A stretch of 43,285 nucleotides of DNA, from assembly GCA_902569115.1 (NCBI GenBank), contig CACFTI010000019.1, positions 1 through 43,285 on the forward strand, given 5' to 3'. Source of the DNA: an uncultured Verrucomicrobiota bacterium. Its GTDB lineage: Bacteria > Verrucomicrobiota > Verrucomicrobiia > Opitutales > Seribacteraceae. A program made the position numbers and the translations under genes. The notes below the pieces were generated by a model. That model was not told where the DNA came from and made no database searches. It saw nothing but the letters and a program-made list of their open reading frames with translations. This document shows positions 25,655 to 34,849 of the stretch, piece after piece; position 1 is the first letter of the stretch, and each line of letters starts with the position of its first letter.

Positions 25655-28075
25655 ATGTTGATGGAAAATTCTTTCAAGTACAGGGCATTTATAACCTACG
25701 CCCACGAAGACGAAGAGAAAGCAAGATGGTTAAGAAAAAAGCTTGAGGGCTTTTCTGTACCCAAAAATCTAGTTGGTCAGAAAGGCAAATTTGGCAAAAT
25801 TCCATCGCGACTCTATCCAATTTTTCGCGACCGAGATGAATTGCCCGGTTCAGCCCAACTAGGTTCAATCATTGAACAAGCCCTTCTAGATTCTTCCCAT
25901 TTGGTTGTCCTTTGCTCACCCCACGCGGTGAAATCAAGATGGGTAAATGAAGAAATTCGCCTTTTCAAACAAATGGGCAAGGGAGATCGCATACTTTGCC
26001 TGATCTTGGATGGAGAACCCATGGCAGATGACCTGACCCATTCAAAAGGTGAGGAGTGCTTACCCTTAGCTGTCAGAAGAAAAATCGACCAATCCGGAAA
26101 GCTGATTGATGAGATGGATGAACCCGGTGCCGCTGATTTACGTGACTCAGGGGATGGGGAAAAAGATGCCCTACTCAAGATTATTGCCGGACTGCTTGGA
26201 CTTGGACTTGATGAAATCAAGCAACGCGACATCATTGCGAGACAGCGAAAGCTTGCTCTTATCACCGCTTTTTCGGTACTTTTTGCTTTTTCCGGTATTG
26301 GATTGGCGACCTATGCTTTTTTTCAACAGCAAAAGGCAAACGAAGCACAGGCGACAGCCTTTGAAGAAAGAAAGATTGCCCTCGAGGAACTCGCAAAGAC
26401 AAAAGTGGTCACACAATTCGTGCAAAGCCTCTTCTTCTCGCTCGATCCGCAAAATACTTCGGGCATGGATACCGAACTGCTTAAAACCATGTTAGATCAA
26501 GGAGTTAAGCGTGCTGACGAATTGTCCTCGGAACCACAAATGGAGGCAAATATTAGAACTTATCTGGGCAAAACTTATCGCTCGATTCGTGCCTACGACA
26601 AGTCTCAGCAGCAACTTGAAAGAGCGATCGAACTTTTTGAGGGCGAGTCAGATATCAGAAGCGATGCACTTACAGAGCTGGCTTTAGTACACGAGGCATT
26701 GGGCAATTATTTGCAGGCTGAACCCATGCTAGCAGTTCTTCTAGAGCGAAAGACAAAAGAATTGGGAGAAACTCACGATGATGTTATCGATGCCAAAATC
26801 GATCTCTCCACCGTTTATCGTCGAATTGGTAAAGTGGAAAAAGCAGAGAATTTATGCGTATCCGCTCTTACGGTGATTCGGGATCAAAACCGGAGTACCG
26901 AAGACCCTCGTATGCTGAAGTGCATGAATGAATTGGCCAAAATATTTATTTCGCGAGATAAAATTGCACAGGCTGAAAGCATGAGCCGGAATGTTTTCGA
27001 ACGCTCAAGGCTAAGCTTGGGCGAAAAAAATTCCGTAAGCTTAATTCGTGGGCAGGTTTTAGTGGAAGCACTGCGAAAAGGGGGTAAGCTCGATGAAGCG
27101 GAAGAGTTATCGATGAGTTTGGTCGCTTCGATGGAAGACATCCTTGGTCCGACTCACCCTGATACCCTCGGTGCGATGGATGCACTTGCGGAAATCGTAG
27201 TTTCCAGAAAAGACCTTGCTTATGGACTTGATCTGTATGAACAAATCCTAGACTCAAAGGAAAGAATGCTTGGGGAACAACACCCGGAAACATTATCCAC
27301 ACTCAAGGCCATTGCCCGAATCCTGAGACTACAAGAACTACCGGAAGAAGCAGAAGAAGTTCAATTCACTGTCTACACTCGACTAAAAAGAAAAAATGGC
27401 CTCGAACATCCTGAAACTTTGCGGGCCATGAATGAATTGGCTGATCTATACATGGATTCAGGAAAGCAAGTAGATGCTTTTCAGCTCAGCAATGAGACCC
27501 TCATTATTGAATTAAGAATCATGGGTGAACTTGATCCGATGACATTACAAACTCGATTCAGAATTGGTAAGCTCCACTATTTAGCGGACCGAAAAGAAGA
27601 GGCGATGGAAGAACTTGGTGATGTATTAGCTAAGCAGGAAAAATTACTTGGTTTTGATCACTCCGAAGTTACAAAGACTCGCGACCTCTTAAATGAAATT
27701 CTGGCCGAGACAGCAACCCCGGTCATTTTCTTGGACCAAAACAGCAGTATTGAAATGCCTATGGATTCAGAGACCAAACGATCTGGCTTTTTAGATAACT
27801 TCCAGGATAATAACTCTTCCATTGAAGATAATTCGACCACTCTCAATTTGGAGCTTAATTCTTCCTCAGTAAGCATCGATGATAATCATTCAGAGCTAAC
27901 AGTTGAAACACTGACAGATAGTCCAAATCAGACTCAGATCATTATTGCCGATGACCTCCTAGGCAAAGATGAAAATGTCACCCAACCGGACGAACAAGAA
28001 CTGTACGAGAAGAAAGATGATAGCGGTTTTCTAAAAAGATTTAAAAAACTGATACCAAGTAAATCGAATCCCTAA
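25655..28075 (+). CDS. TIR domain - transmembrane - TPR protein
   Basis: An 806-residue protein. The N-terminal TIR domain (about 7-125) starts YRAFITYAHEDE and has the BB-loop-like FRDRDELPGSAQLG and the SRWVNEEI motif, where Glu99 or Glu100 would be the catalytic Glu of NAD-cleaving TIR domains. A linker (GLGLDEIKQRD) leads to one membrane helix (about 199-222). A helical spacer follows, then TPR units of the kinesin-light-chain type (about 290-680, with recurring LG..HP.TL.....LA). The tail (690-806) is acidic, Asn/Ser-rich and ends in a basic FLKRFKKLIP. The TPR part is predicted to be on the other side of the membrane from the TIR domain. No defence partner gene is adjacent, so signalling, stress sensing or anti-phage NAD depletion all remain possible. 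Confidence 0.88.
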   Translation: MLMENSFKYRAFITYAHEDEEKARWLRKKLEGFSVPKNLVGQKGKFGKIPSRLYPIFRDRDELPGSAQLGSIIEQALLDSSHLVVLCSPHAVKSRWVNEEIRLFKQMGKGDRILCLILDGEPMADDLTHSKGEECLPLAVRRKIDQSGKLIDEMDEPGAADLRDSGDGEKDALLKIIAGLLGLGLDEIKQRDIIARQRKLALITAFSVLFAFSGIGLATYAFFQQQKANEAQATAFEERKIALEELAKTKVVTQFVQSLFFSLDPQNTSGMDTELLKTMLDQGVKRADELSSEPQMEANIRTYLGKTYRSIRAYDKSQQQLERAIELFEGESDIRSDALTELALVHEALGNYLQAEPMLAVLLERKTKELGETHDDVIDAKIDLSTVYRRIGKVEKAENLCVSALTVIRDQNRSTEDPRMLKCMNELAKIFISRDKIAQAESMSRNVFERSRLSLGEKNSVSLIRGQVLVEALRKGGKLDEAEELSMSLVASMEDILGPTHPDTLGAMDALAEIVVSRKDLAYGLDLYEQILDSKERMLGEQHPETLSTLKAIARILRLQELPEEAEEVQFTVYTRLKRKNGLEHPETLRAMNELADLYMDSGKQVDAFQLSNETLIIELRIMGELDPMTLQTRFRIGKLHYLADRKEEAMEELGDVLAKQEKLLGFDHSEVTKTRDLLNEILAETATPVIFLDQNSSIEMPMDSETKRSGFLDNFQDNNSSIEDNSTTLNLELNSSSVSIDDNHSELTVETLTDSPNQTQIIIADDLLGKDENVTQPDEQELYEKKDDSGFLKRFKKLIPSKSNP

Positions 28076-28106
28076 AAACCACAGCCTTTTCCACAAACTA
28101 AAGAAT

Positions 28107-28775
28107 ATGATAGGTGGAATTTTTGATTGGGATGGAGTTGTCATTGACTCCGCATATCATCATGAAAGGAGTTGGGAAATCCTTGCAAAAGAAATTAACC
28201 GGACTCTACCTGCAGATCATTTTGAAAAGGGTTTTGGGAAGAGAAATGAAACTATAATCGGATCCATGCTTGGTTGGAGCGATGACAAGTCGGAAATTAT
28301 CAACTGGGGAAAGCGGAAAGAGGAAATATACCGGGAAATTGGGATTAAAGGCGGGATTCCACTTATTGATGGAAGCAGAAATTTCATCACAGAGCTTCAT
28401 ACTCATTCAATTCCTTTAGTTATCGGAACTTCGACGGAAAGAAAAAATATTGAATTGGCGATTGAGCAAAATCAATTAGGAGGAATGTTTGCTGGTGCGG
28501 TTTGCTCAGAAGATGTTAGCAAGGGGAAACCAGATCCTGAAGTATTTCTCAAGGCGGCTCAGTTGATTAACACAGATCCACAACTTTGCTTTGTTTTTGA
28601 AGACAGCACTCACGGGATAGAAGCTGCCGTGCACGCGAAGATGATTCCTATTGGAATCACTAGCACCAACCCTAAAAAAGAACTTTTGGAAAAGGGTGCA
28701 AAATTAGTTGTGGATCGCTTGGATGAAATCGATCTTTCCATTTTGGAACATCTAATCAAGAGTAGAGATAGATGA
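28107..28775 (+). CDS. HAD-superfamily hydrolase, phosphoglucomutase/phosphatase type
   Basis: A 222-residue HAD protein. Motif I is FDWDGVVIDS with nucleophile Asp7 and acid/base Asp9. Motif II is GTST (about 107-110), motif III is the Lys in KGKPDPEVF (about 135-143), and motif IV is FEDSTHGIEAA. A helical cap lies between motifs I and II (about 16-85), as in the beta-phosphoglucomutase/phosphoglycolate phosphatase subgroup. The substrate is unknown. The gene starts 31 bases after the TIR-TPR gene and overlaps the transporter gene by 4 bases (ATGA), so a small-molecule phosphatase and a carboxylate importer are produced together. Confidence 0.9.
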   Translation: MIGGIFDWDGVVIDSAYHHERSWEILAKEINRTLPADHFEKGFGKRNETIIGSMLGWSDDKSEIINWGKRKEEIYREIGIKGGIPLIDGSRNFITELHTHSIPLVIGTSTERKNIELAIEQNQLGGMFAGAVCSEDVSKGKPDPEVFLKAAQLINTDPQLCFVFEDSTHGIEAAVHAKMIPIGITSTNPKKELLEKGAKLVVDRLDEIDLSILEHLIKSRDR

Positions 28776-30088
28776 AGCTACACTGGAAAATCCTCATTTC
28801 ACTTATTCTATCCTTTATTATTGGGCTGTGGTCAAATATTAGCGTTGATCAGCAGTCAGCCATTCCCGCCTGGTTTACAGGACTCAAGGAAAGTTGTCTA
28901 TTTGTTGGAACTCTTTTTTTGAATGGTCTCAAAATGGTGGTTATTCCGCTTGTGGTAACCTCGATTATTTGTGGAGTTGCGAAAATCGGAAGTGAATCGG
29001 GCTTCGGTCGCTTAGGTCTAAAAACCATTGGTTTCTATGCCTTAACCGGGTTCTTTGCCGTTTGTACGGGACTACTCTGTGTAAACTTGATGAATCCGGG
29101 GATTGTAGATGATCAGATTCGGGAAAAAATGCTGTCTAGCTCCACTGAAAGCCAGTCAGCTAAAATTGAGGGAGCGATCGACCATGCAGACAAAGGACTT
29201 CAGGGCCTAATCGAAATTTTTCACCGGATGATACCATCAAATTTATTCAAGGCAGCCAGTGAAGGACAGTTACTCGGATTGATTTTTTTCGGATTACTAT
29301 TTGGCTTCTTTGTGGCTCGCCTAAGTCCGAAAGCACGAGAAACGCAAGTAGCGTTTTGGGAAAGCCTCAATGCGGTTATTTTATCGATCACAAAGTTGAT
29401 TATCTCCTTTGCACCCATTGGTGTTTTTGGGCTGGTAACCCCTACCCTCATGCAAGTGGGCTTTGAAACCTTTGGAGTAATGGGTAAATTCGCAGTTACT
29501 GTCCTTCTTGGATTAGCAATTCATGCCTTGATCGTGCTTCCCCTACTTTTATGGATACTTGGAAAAATTAATTTCAAAAGCCATTACCAGGCAATGGCTC
29601 CCGCTCTTTTGACCGCGTTTTCGACTGCATCCTCCTCTGCCACCCTACCTCTGACCATGGATTGTATCCGAAAAAGAGCCGGGGTATCAAACAAGATTAC
29701 TAGTTTCACTCTTCCTTTGGGGGCCACTATTAATATGGATGGCACCGCCTTATTTGAATGTGTGGTGGTTGTTTTCCTGGCTCAGCTTTTCGGGGTAGAA
29801 ATGGGGTTTGTGACTCAATTCACGGTGGTGCTTATGGCTCTTCTTACTTCGATTGGAGTAGCGGGAATTCCATCAGCCAGTCTGGTTGCGATTATAGTTA
29901 TTCTTCAGGCTGTCGGATTCCCGCCCGAAAGTATAGCCATGGGGGTTGGTATTGTCTATGTGGTTGATAGAATCCTGGATATGACCCGTACCGCAATCAA
30001 TGTTTTTGGAGACAGTTGTGCTGCAGTCATCATTGGCAAATCCGAAGGTGAATCTGGTTATTACAAGTCATTGTCGCAGGACAAGTAA
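28772..30088 (+). CDS. Dicarboxylate/amino acid:cation symporter (DAACS, SLC1 family)
   Basis: A 438-residue inner-membrane protein with the family fold of eight membrane helices and two re-entrant loops. The serine-rich loop STASSSATLPLTM and the next SFTLPLGATINMDGTALFE are the substrate/Na+ site. The DRILDMTRTAINVFGD motif holds the Asp and Arg that select acidic substrates. Proton- or sodium-coupled uptake of glutamate, aspartate or C4-dicarboxylates is expected; the exact substrate cannot be read from sequence. It overlaps the upstream HAD gene by 4 bases and lies 21 bases before uvrB. Confidence 0.95.
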   Translation: MKLHWKILISLILSFIIGLWSNISVDQQSAIPAWFTGLKESCLFVGTLFLNGLKMVVIPLVVTSIICGVAKIGSESGFGRLGLKTIGFYALTGFFAVCTGLLCVNLMNPGIVDDQIREKMLSSSTESQSAKIEGAIDHADKGLQGLIEIFHRMIPSNLFKAASEGQLLGLIFFGLLFGFFVARLSPKARETQVAFWESLNAVILSITKLIISFAPIGVFGLVTPTLMQVGFETFGVMGKFAVTVLLGLAIHALIVLPLLLWILGKINFKSHYQAMAPALLTAFSTASSSATLPLTMDCIRKRAGVSNKITSFTLPLGATINMDGTALFECVVVVFLAQLFGVEMGFVTQFTVVLMALLTSIGVAGIPSASLVAIIVILQAVGFPPESIAMGVGIVYVVDRILDMTRTAINVFGDSCAAVIIGKSEGESGYYKSLSQDK

Positions 30089-30109
30089 TTAACCAAAATT
30101 ATAAAGTTC

Positions 30110-32152
30110 TTGGATTTCAAATTACAAGCTGACTACCAACCTCAGGGAGATCAGCCTGAGGCCATTCGAAAATTGGTGGATTCAATTCGTAAAGGTAATC
30201 AAAAACAAACTCTTCTAGGTGTAACCGGTTCAGGTAAGACTTTTACAATGGCCAACATGATTCAAGAGTTGCAGAGACCTGCTCTGATTATTTCGCACAA
30301 TAAAACTTTAGCCGCTCAGTTATATTCTGAATTTAAATCCTTTTTCCCTGACAATGCGGTGGAATATTTCGTTAGTTATTATGACTATTACCAACCCGAA
30401 GCTTATGTCCCTTCGACTGATACTTTCATAGAAAAAGATTCTTCCATAAATGAAGAGATTGAAAGATTAAGACTCGCGGCAACCGGTTCCCTGATAAGTC
30501 GAAATGATGTAATTGTTATCGCCAGCGTCTCCTGTATTTACGGGCTCGGATCTCCGGATGATTTCCGTGCACTATCCATTGAAATCAAAGTGGGGCAGGA
30601 ATTAGAAAGAGATATTCTTTTGGAAAGCTTGATCGACAGCCTATACAACCGCAATGATGTCGAACTCAAAGCAGGAAAATTCAGAGTGCGTGGAGATATC
30701 GTGGATATTTTTCCTGCCTATGCCAATCATCCCATCCGAGTCGAATTTTGGGGCGATGAAATCGAAGCTATCCGAGAAATTGATCCAATTTCGGGTGAAA
30801 CCTTACAAACTTTTGAAAATTACCGGATTTACCCAGCAAATCAGTATGTAACCACAAAGGATAAAGTTGCGGGTGCCTGCAAGGCCATAGAAAACGAACT
30901 GGATGAACGGGTTAAATGGTTTGAAAAGGAAGCCCTGCTTCTCGAAGCACAACGTATCCGTATGCGAACCGAATATGATTTGGAAATGCTTCGCGAGATT
31001 GGGTTTTGTAATGGGATTGAAAATTATTCCCGCCACCTGTCCAAAAGGAAGCCCGGTCAGCGCCCTTGGTGTCTAATTGATTTCTTCCCGGATGACTTCC
31101 TTATGTTTATTGATGAAAGTCATGTTAGTATTCCCCAAATAGGGGGTATGTATAATGGTGATTATTCCCGCAAAAAACGATTAGTCGATTTTGGTTTTCG
31201 CCTTCCATCTGCTCTTGATAACCGCCCGCTCAAACCAGATGAATTTGAGGAGGTTACCAAGCAAACAGTCTATGTGTCGGCAACGCCCGCTGCATTTGAA
31301 ATAGATCGTTCTTCGATTGTGGTTGAGCAGCTAATTCGCCCTACGGGACTACTTGATCCAGAGATGGAAAGGAGACCCATTAAAGGACAAGTCGAAGATT
31401 CCATTCAGGAAATTAAAAAGACTGTTGCGGAAGGTTATCGGGTATTGGTCACGACTTTGACCAAGAGAATGACAGAAGACCTGACCGATTTCCTCCGTGA
31501 TCATGATGTTCGGGTTGAATACCTGCATTCGGATATCGATGCCATTGAACGGGTTGAAATTTTACGAAACCTGCGTGCCGGTGAGTTCGATGTTCTGGTC
31601 GGGGTCAACCTCTTACGGGAAGGTCTAGATCTGCCCGAAGTGGCATTAGTCATTGTTCTTGATGCGGACAAAGAAGGTTTTTTAAGAAGTGAAACCAGCC
31701 TTATTCAAACCGCGGGCCGGGCAGCTAGGCATGAAAAAGGCAGAGTTATCTTTTACGCAGATGTCATGACTCAATCTTTGACGAAAGCGTGGGAGACTTG
31801 TCAGTACCGCAGAGAGAAGCAAATGGCATATAATGAAAAACACGGCATTACTCCCCGTAGTGTCATTAGGCCTGTACAGGAAAGTCTCAGGGTAAAGAAA
31901 GATGATGAAGAGGATAATTTAGCCGTTGCCGAAGATGTTTCATCGAAAGATGCGAAGCAACTCGCCAAGCAGCTAGAAAAGGAAATGATCGAAGCAGTCA
32001 AGAAGCTCGAATTTGAGAAAGCAGCCCTGCTCCGTGATCAAATCGCATTCCTACGGGGTGAAGGCGGAGAAAAGAGCCTTCAAAAACAAGCGGTCGGCGG
32101 ATACAAAAAAAGGAAGTATGGAGGCAGGAAGAAATATAATAAAAAGAAATAG
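30110..32152 (+). CDS. uvrB: Excinuclease ABC subunit B
   Basis: The 680-residue DNA-damage recognition helicase of nucleotide excision repair. It carries Walker A GVTGSGKT (about 39-46), the beta-hairpin region YYDYYQPEAYVPSTDTFIEKD, a DESH motif (FIDESHVSIPQ), the helicase motif QTAGRAARHEKG, and the C-terminal UVR motif (EKEMIEAVKKLEFEKAALLRDQ) that binds UvrC, followed by a basic Lys/Gly tail. The start is a TTG at 30110; family alignment supports it (DFKLQADYQPQGDQPEAI) and no Shine-Dalgarno is visible. Its last 35 bases overlap the next gene. Confidence 0.97.
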   Translation: MDFKLQADYQPQGDQPEAIRKLVDSIRKGNQKQTLLGVTGSGKTFTMANMIQELQRPALIISHNKTLAAQLYSEFKSFFPDNAVEYFVSYYDYYQPEAYVPSTDTFIEKDSSINEEIERLRLAATGSLISRNDVIVIASVSCIYGLGSPDDFRALSIEIKVGQELERDILLESLIDSLYNRNDVELKAGKFRVRGDIVDIFPAYANHPIRVEFWGDEIEAIREIDPISGETLQTFENYRIYPANQYVTTKDKVAGACKAIENELDERVKWFEKEALLLEAQRIRMRTEYDLEMLREIGFCNGIENYSRHLSKRKPGQRPWCLIDFFPDDFLMFIDESHVSIPQIGGMYNGDYSRKKRLVDFGFRLPSALDNRPLKPDEFEEVTKQTVYVSATPAAFEIDRSSIVVEQLIRPTGLLDPEMERRPIKGQVEDSIQEIKKTVAEGYRVLVTTLTKRMTEDLTDFLRDHDVRVEYLHSDIDAIERVEILRNLRAGEFDVLVGVNLLREGLDLPEVALVIVLDADKEGFLRSETSLIQTAGRAARHEKGRVIFYADVMTQSLTKAWETCQYRREKQMAYNEKHGITPRSVIRPVQESLRVKKDDEEDNLAVAEDVSSKDAKQLAKQLEKEMIEAVKKLEFEKAALLRDQIAFLRGEGGEKSLQKQAVGGYKKRKYGGRKKYNKKK

Positions 32153-32936
32153 TTTAATTTGGGTTTCTTATCTCGTTTTTTTCTTGGTTACTAAGATTCC
32201 TGCTTTTGGTGTCCTCACCCAAAAGCGCCAGCTTCTCTTTTACTTTGATAAAATCGAAGTGAATGGAGAGATCGATGTTTTTGTTGAGCCCAGGAAAAGA
32301 AATGAAGAAGCCCTGATCTATGGCGACTCGGAAATTATCGACAAGGTTTCCCTAATTGTCCGAGATCGCACACTTTTTATCGATGCAAACAATACTTTTG
32401 ATATTAGTCGAAGACTGCCATTCCTAAAAATAAAGGCGGAAAGAACTTTTCCAGTAGAAATAATTATTGGTGCGGAAAAGCTTTCCGCTCTAAGCCTTTA
32501 TGGAAAAGCAAATTTAACCGTAAATAAAATAAGCTCCAGACAGCTTTCAATTGCAACTTTTGGAATGGGCCGATTCCATTTGGAAAATTCTTTTGTAAAT
32601 TCTCTCAAAATTAATCAGTCAGGCATGGGTGCTATAGTTCTAAAAGGAGAAAAGATTAGAAATTTAGACCTAATTGTAAAGGGTGCTGGAAATGTTTTCG
32701 CACAGGATCTCCCTGCCGAGCGAATTAGAGTTCAACACGATGGTAATTCGAACATTCAACTCAACCCCATCGATTTCATTGATGCGCGACTAACAGCTGA
32801 TGGTAATATTTTTCTACATAACAGACCAAAAAACTTAGTAGTGACCCAAAGATCTAATGGGCAACTCTTGGATGCCCTTCCAGAAAACAAAAGATTTTAC
32901 GATTTAAATGCGAGTGAACCGACTTACAAAAAGTAG
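32118..32936 (+). CDS. DUF2807-type (GIN domain) secreted protein
   Basis: A 272-residue protein from ATG 32118, which has AAGGAAG immediately upstream; the open frame itself extends to 32013 inside uvrB without other support. A hydrophobic segment (about 14-30, WVSYLVFFLVTKIPAFG) looks like a signal peptide. The rest (about 45-250) is a repetitive parallel beta structure (LYGKANLTVNKI, FGMGRFHLENSF, GMGAIVLKGEKI, VKGAGNVFAQDL) as in the putative auto-transporter adhesin head GIN/DUF2807 family. These are envelope proteins of unclear role. It overlaps uvrB by 35 bases and converges on the MBL gene with a 12-base gap. Confidence 0.8.
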   Translation: MEAGRNIIKRNSLIWVSYLVFFLVTKIPAFGVLTQKRQLLFYFDKIEVNGEIDVFVEPRKRNEEALIYGDSEIIDKVSLIVRDRTLFIDANNTFDISRRLPFLKIKAERTFPVEIIIGAEKLSALSLYGKANLTVNKISSRQLSIATFGMGRFHLENSFVNSLKINQSGMGAIVLKGEKIRNLDLIVKGAGNVFAQDLPAERIRVQHDGNSNIQLNPIDFIDARLTADGNIFLHNRPKNLVVTQRSNGQLLDALPENKRFYDLNASEPTYKK

Positions 32937-32948
32937 GTAAATATAATC

Positions 32949-33794
32949 TTAAATCACGATCTCTTCGCCTTCGACTGCAGGACGAGCACTTGGATTCAAT
33001 GCCGCAACCTCTTTGGCAATTTGATCCATACGATCATCATTATGAGACGGATCATGATGAAAAAGAAAGGTATTTTTCACATTAGCCGCATTTGCAACTT
33101 TAAGAGCTTCCTGCCAGGTTGAATGCCCCCAGCCTTTAAATTTTGGATATTCCTCATCCGTATAAGCTGAATCATAGACCATTACATCCGCCTGATCTGC
33201 TAGGGCTAAAACTTCTTCGTCCAATTTACCCTCGTAATGCTCGGTATCTGTGCAAATTGCTAGTGACTTGCCACCATACTCAATTCTGTAACCGCATGCC
33301 CCGTTGGGATGATTTAATTTTCCTGTTTTGATAACAATCCCATCGCCCAATTCAAATACCTTCCCACATGGGTAATCATTAAAAGAGCAAGCCTTTTCTA
33401 TAAGTGCACTGGGAACGGGAAAGACTGGGTCCTTCATTAGCATAGTTCCAACTATCCCCAATAAATCATATTTTTGATCGCCAAGATGCCCGGCATGTAA
33501 ACGGACATCACTTTGAGGATTATAAAGTGGTGCAAAAAAAGGAAGACCCTGAATATGATCCATATGGGTATGAGTGAAAAAGAGGTCAGCGTTCAGAAGG
33601 TTCTCTTCTTCAAGCATTATCTTCTTACCTAAGAGCCTAATACCTGTACCGGCATCAATAATAATTCTACGGTCACCACAATAAATTTCGAAACAAGTAG
33701 TATTCCCACCATACTTAACTGTTTCAGGACCAGGACAGGGTATACTTCCTCTTGTTCCCCAAAACTTGAGGCGAATGCTCGTATCTTTACTCAT
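32949..33794 (-). CDS. Metallo-beta-lactamase-fold hydrolase (PDE/RNase Z-like)
   Basis: A 281-residue MBL-fold protein. The N terminus KFWGTRGSIPCPGPETVKYGGNT is that of the group with cAMP phosphodiesterase and phosphonate phosphodiesterase-like enzymes. The metal motif FTHTHMDHIQGLPFF, the second-site CTDTEHYEG and the last His in GWGHSTWQEA or FLFHHDPSH complete the site. Cyclic or linear phosphodiester substrates are likely, but specificity is unknown. No signal peptide is seen, so it is cytoplasmic. It lies 64 bases downstream of the MORN lipoprotein gene and may have its own promoter. Confidence 0.9.
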   Translation of the reverse strand: MSKDTSIRLKFWGTRGSIPCPGPETVKYGGNTTCFEIYCGDRRIIIDAGTGIRLLGKKIMLEEENLLNADLFFTHTHMDHIQGLPFFAPLYNPQSDVRLHAGHLGDQKYDLLGIVGTMLMKDPVFPVPSALIEKACSFNDYPCGKVFELGDGIVIKTGKLNHPNGACGYRIEYGGKSLAICTDTEHYEGKLDEEVLALADQADVMVYDSAYTDEEYPKFKGWGHSTWQEALKVANAANVKNTFLFHHDPSHNDDRMDQIAKEVAALNPSARPAVEGEEIVI

Positions 33795-33858
33795 TTTAAT
33801 TAATTTGAATGGTGATGATTACCTTGGCAATGATCAAATATTACTCACCAAACTTAAA

Positions 33859-34848
33859 TTATCGATCGATCCAATTCCCATTTTCATCCTGATAGGCGTT
33901 AGAAATTCTTCCGTCTCCCCAGTCGTATTGACCATCAACAGCTAATCCATCACTAAATTGTCCGACAAAACTTGAACCATCGCCGAAATCAATCGTACCA
34001 ATTCCATCCTTCAATCCGTTGATCCAATTACCGGTGTAGCCAACTCCACTCGTATCTTTTTGCATTCCATAACCATGTGGAAGTCCTTCAACAAATTGCC
34101 CGGAATATACACTTCCATCATTTTCCTTTAAAACTCCGACCCCCTCGTACACATTTTGAGAAAAATCTCCAACATACAGAGTTCCATCCAGTTTTTCTAA
34201 AATTCCCTTCCCGTGATAAGCATTGTTATTAAATCCTCCAATGTAACGGTCTCCATTTGGTTTTTTTATGTAGCCATTATCATACTCCCCTTGCTGATTA
34301 AAAATTCCTGAAAATTCAGTGCCATAGGAATTTTTGAAGAAGCCTTCATTTAGCATATCCCAGTTACCAGCCCATTTACCGGACCTGACCTCTCCATCCG
34401 AACCTTCATAATCGCCATAATTCAGGCGCGAACGGTTCCATTTTCCAACGACACGAGATCCATCCTTTAGCACAAGTTTACCATACCCGTCCCATTCATC
34501 GTTTGACCACATCCCAACATACCTTTCGAGCAAATCATCCGTTTTGTATCGGTGCGTGCCATGTCCATGCCTCAAACCTTTCCTGAACTGTCCTTCGTAT
34601 TCATCGCCGTTGGCAAAAGATTTGTTTCCATGTCCATTTGGTAACCCTGAAAGCATTTCCCCTTCATATTGCGATCCATCAGTCAATAATTGGCTTCCTG
34701 CACTCGCCTCTCTGGAGAGGACTTTTGCTTCAGATTTTTTTTCATTCTCACTAGGAAAATCCTTTTCCACATCAGTGGTGCATGAAATGAAAGGATAAAA
34801 CAAGAACCACCCCCAAAAGTGAATCGCATGAAAATTACGAAATTTCAT
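33859..34848 (-). CDS. MORN-repeat lipoprotein linked to the secretion operon
   Basis: A 329-residue protein with a lipoprotein-type signal (FYPFISC, Cys23) and about nine MORN-like units between residues 58 and 310. Examples are YEGEMLSGLPNGHGN, YEGQFRKGLRHGHGT, YVGDFSQNVYEGVGV and YTGNWINGLKDGIGT. MORN units form elongated beta sheets used in protein or lipid contacts. A weaker, irregular stretch near 145-195 interrupts the array. The gene begins one base after the gspF stop, which makes co-transcription with the secretion genes very likely. Inference: a periplasmic or outer-membrane accessory or a secreted surface partner of the T2SS. Confidence 0.85.
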   Translation of the reverse strand: MKFRNFHAIHFWGWFLFYPFISCTTDVEKDFPSENEKKSEAKVLSREASAGSQLLTDGSQYEGEMLSGLPNGHGNKSFANGDEYEGQFRKGLRHGHGTHRYKTDDLLERYVGMWSNDEWDGYGKLVLKDGSRVVGKWNRSRLNYGDYEGSDGEVRSGKWAGNWDMLNEGFFKNSYGTEFSGIFNQQGEYDNGYIKKPNGDRYIGGFNNNAYHGKGILEKLDGTLYVGDFSQNVYEGVGVLKENDGSVYSGQFVEGLPHGYGMQKDTSGVGYTGNWINGLKDGIGTIDFGDGSSFVGQFSDGLAVDGQYDWGDGRISNAYQDENGNWIDR

Positions 34849-34849
34849 T

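Noticed and set aside
25655-28075. Calling the TIR-TPR gene an anti-phage defence system
   Set aside because: No adjacent defence partner such as an SMEK, Thoeris-like or effector gene is present; neighbours are sodA and a HAD phosphatase. Left as an open possibility only.
32013-32117. 35-residue upstream extension of the DUF2807 protein
   Set aside because: It overlaps uvrB deeply, is not signal-like, and the ATG at 32118 puts a normal signal peptide at the N terminus.
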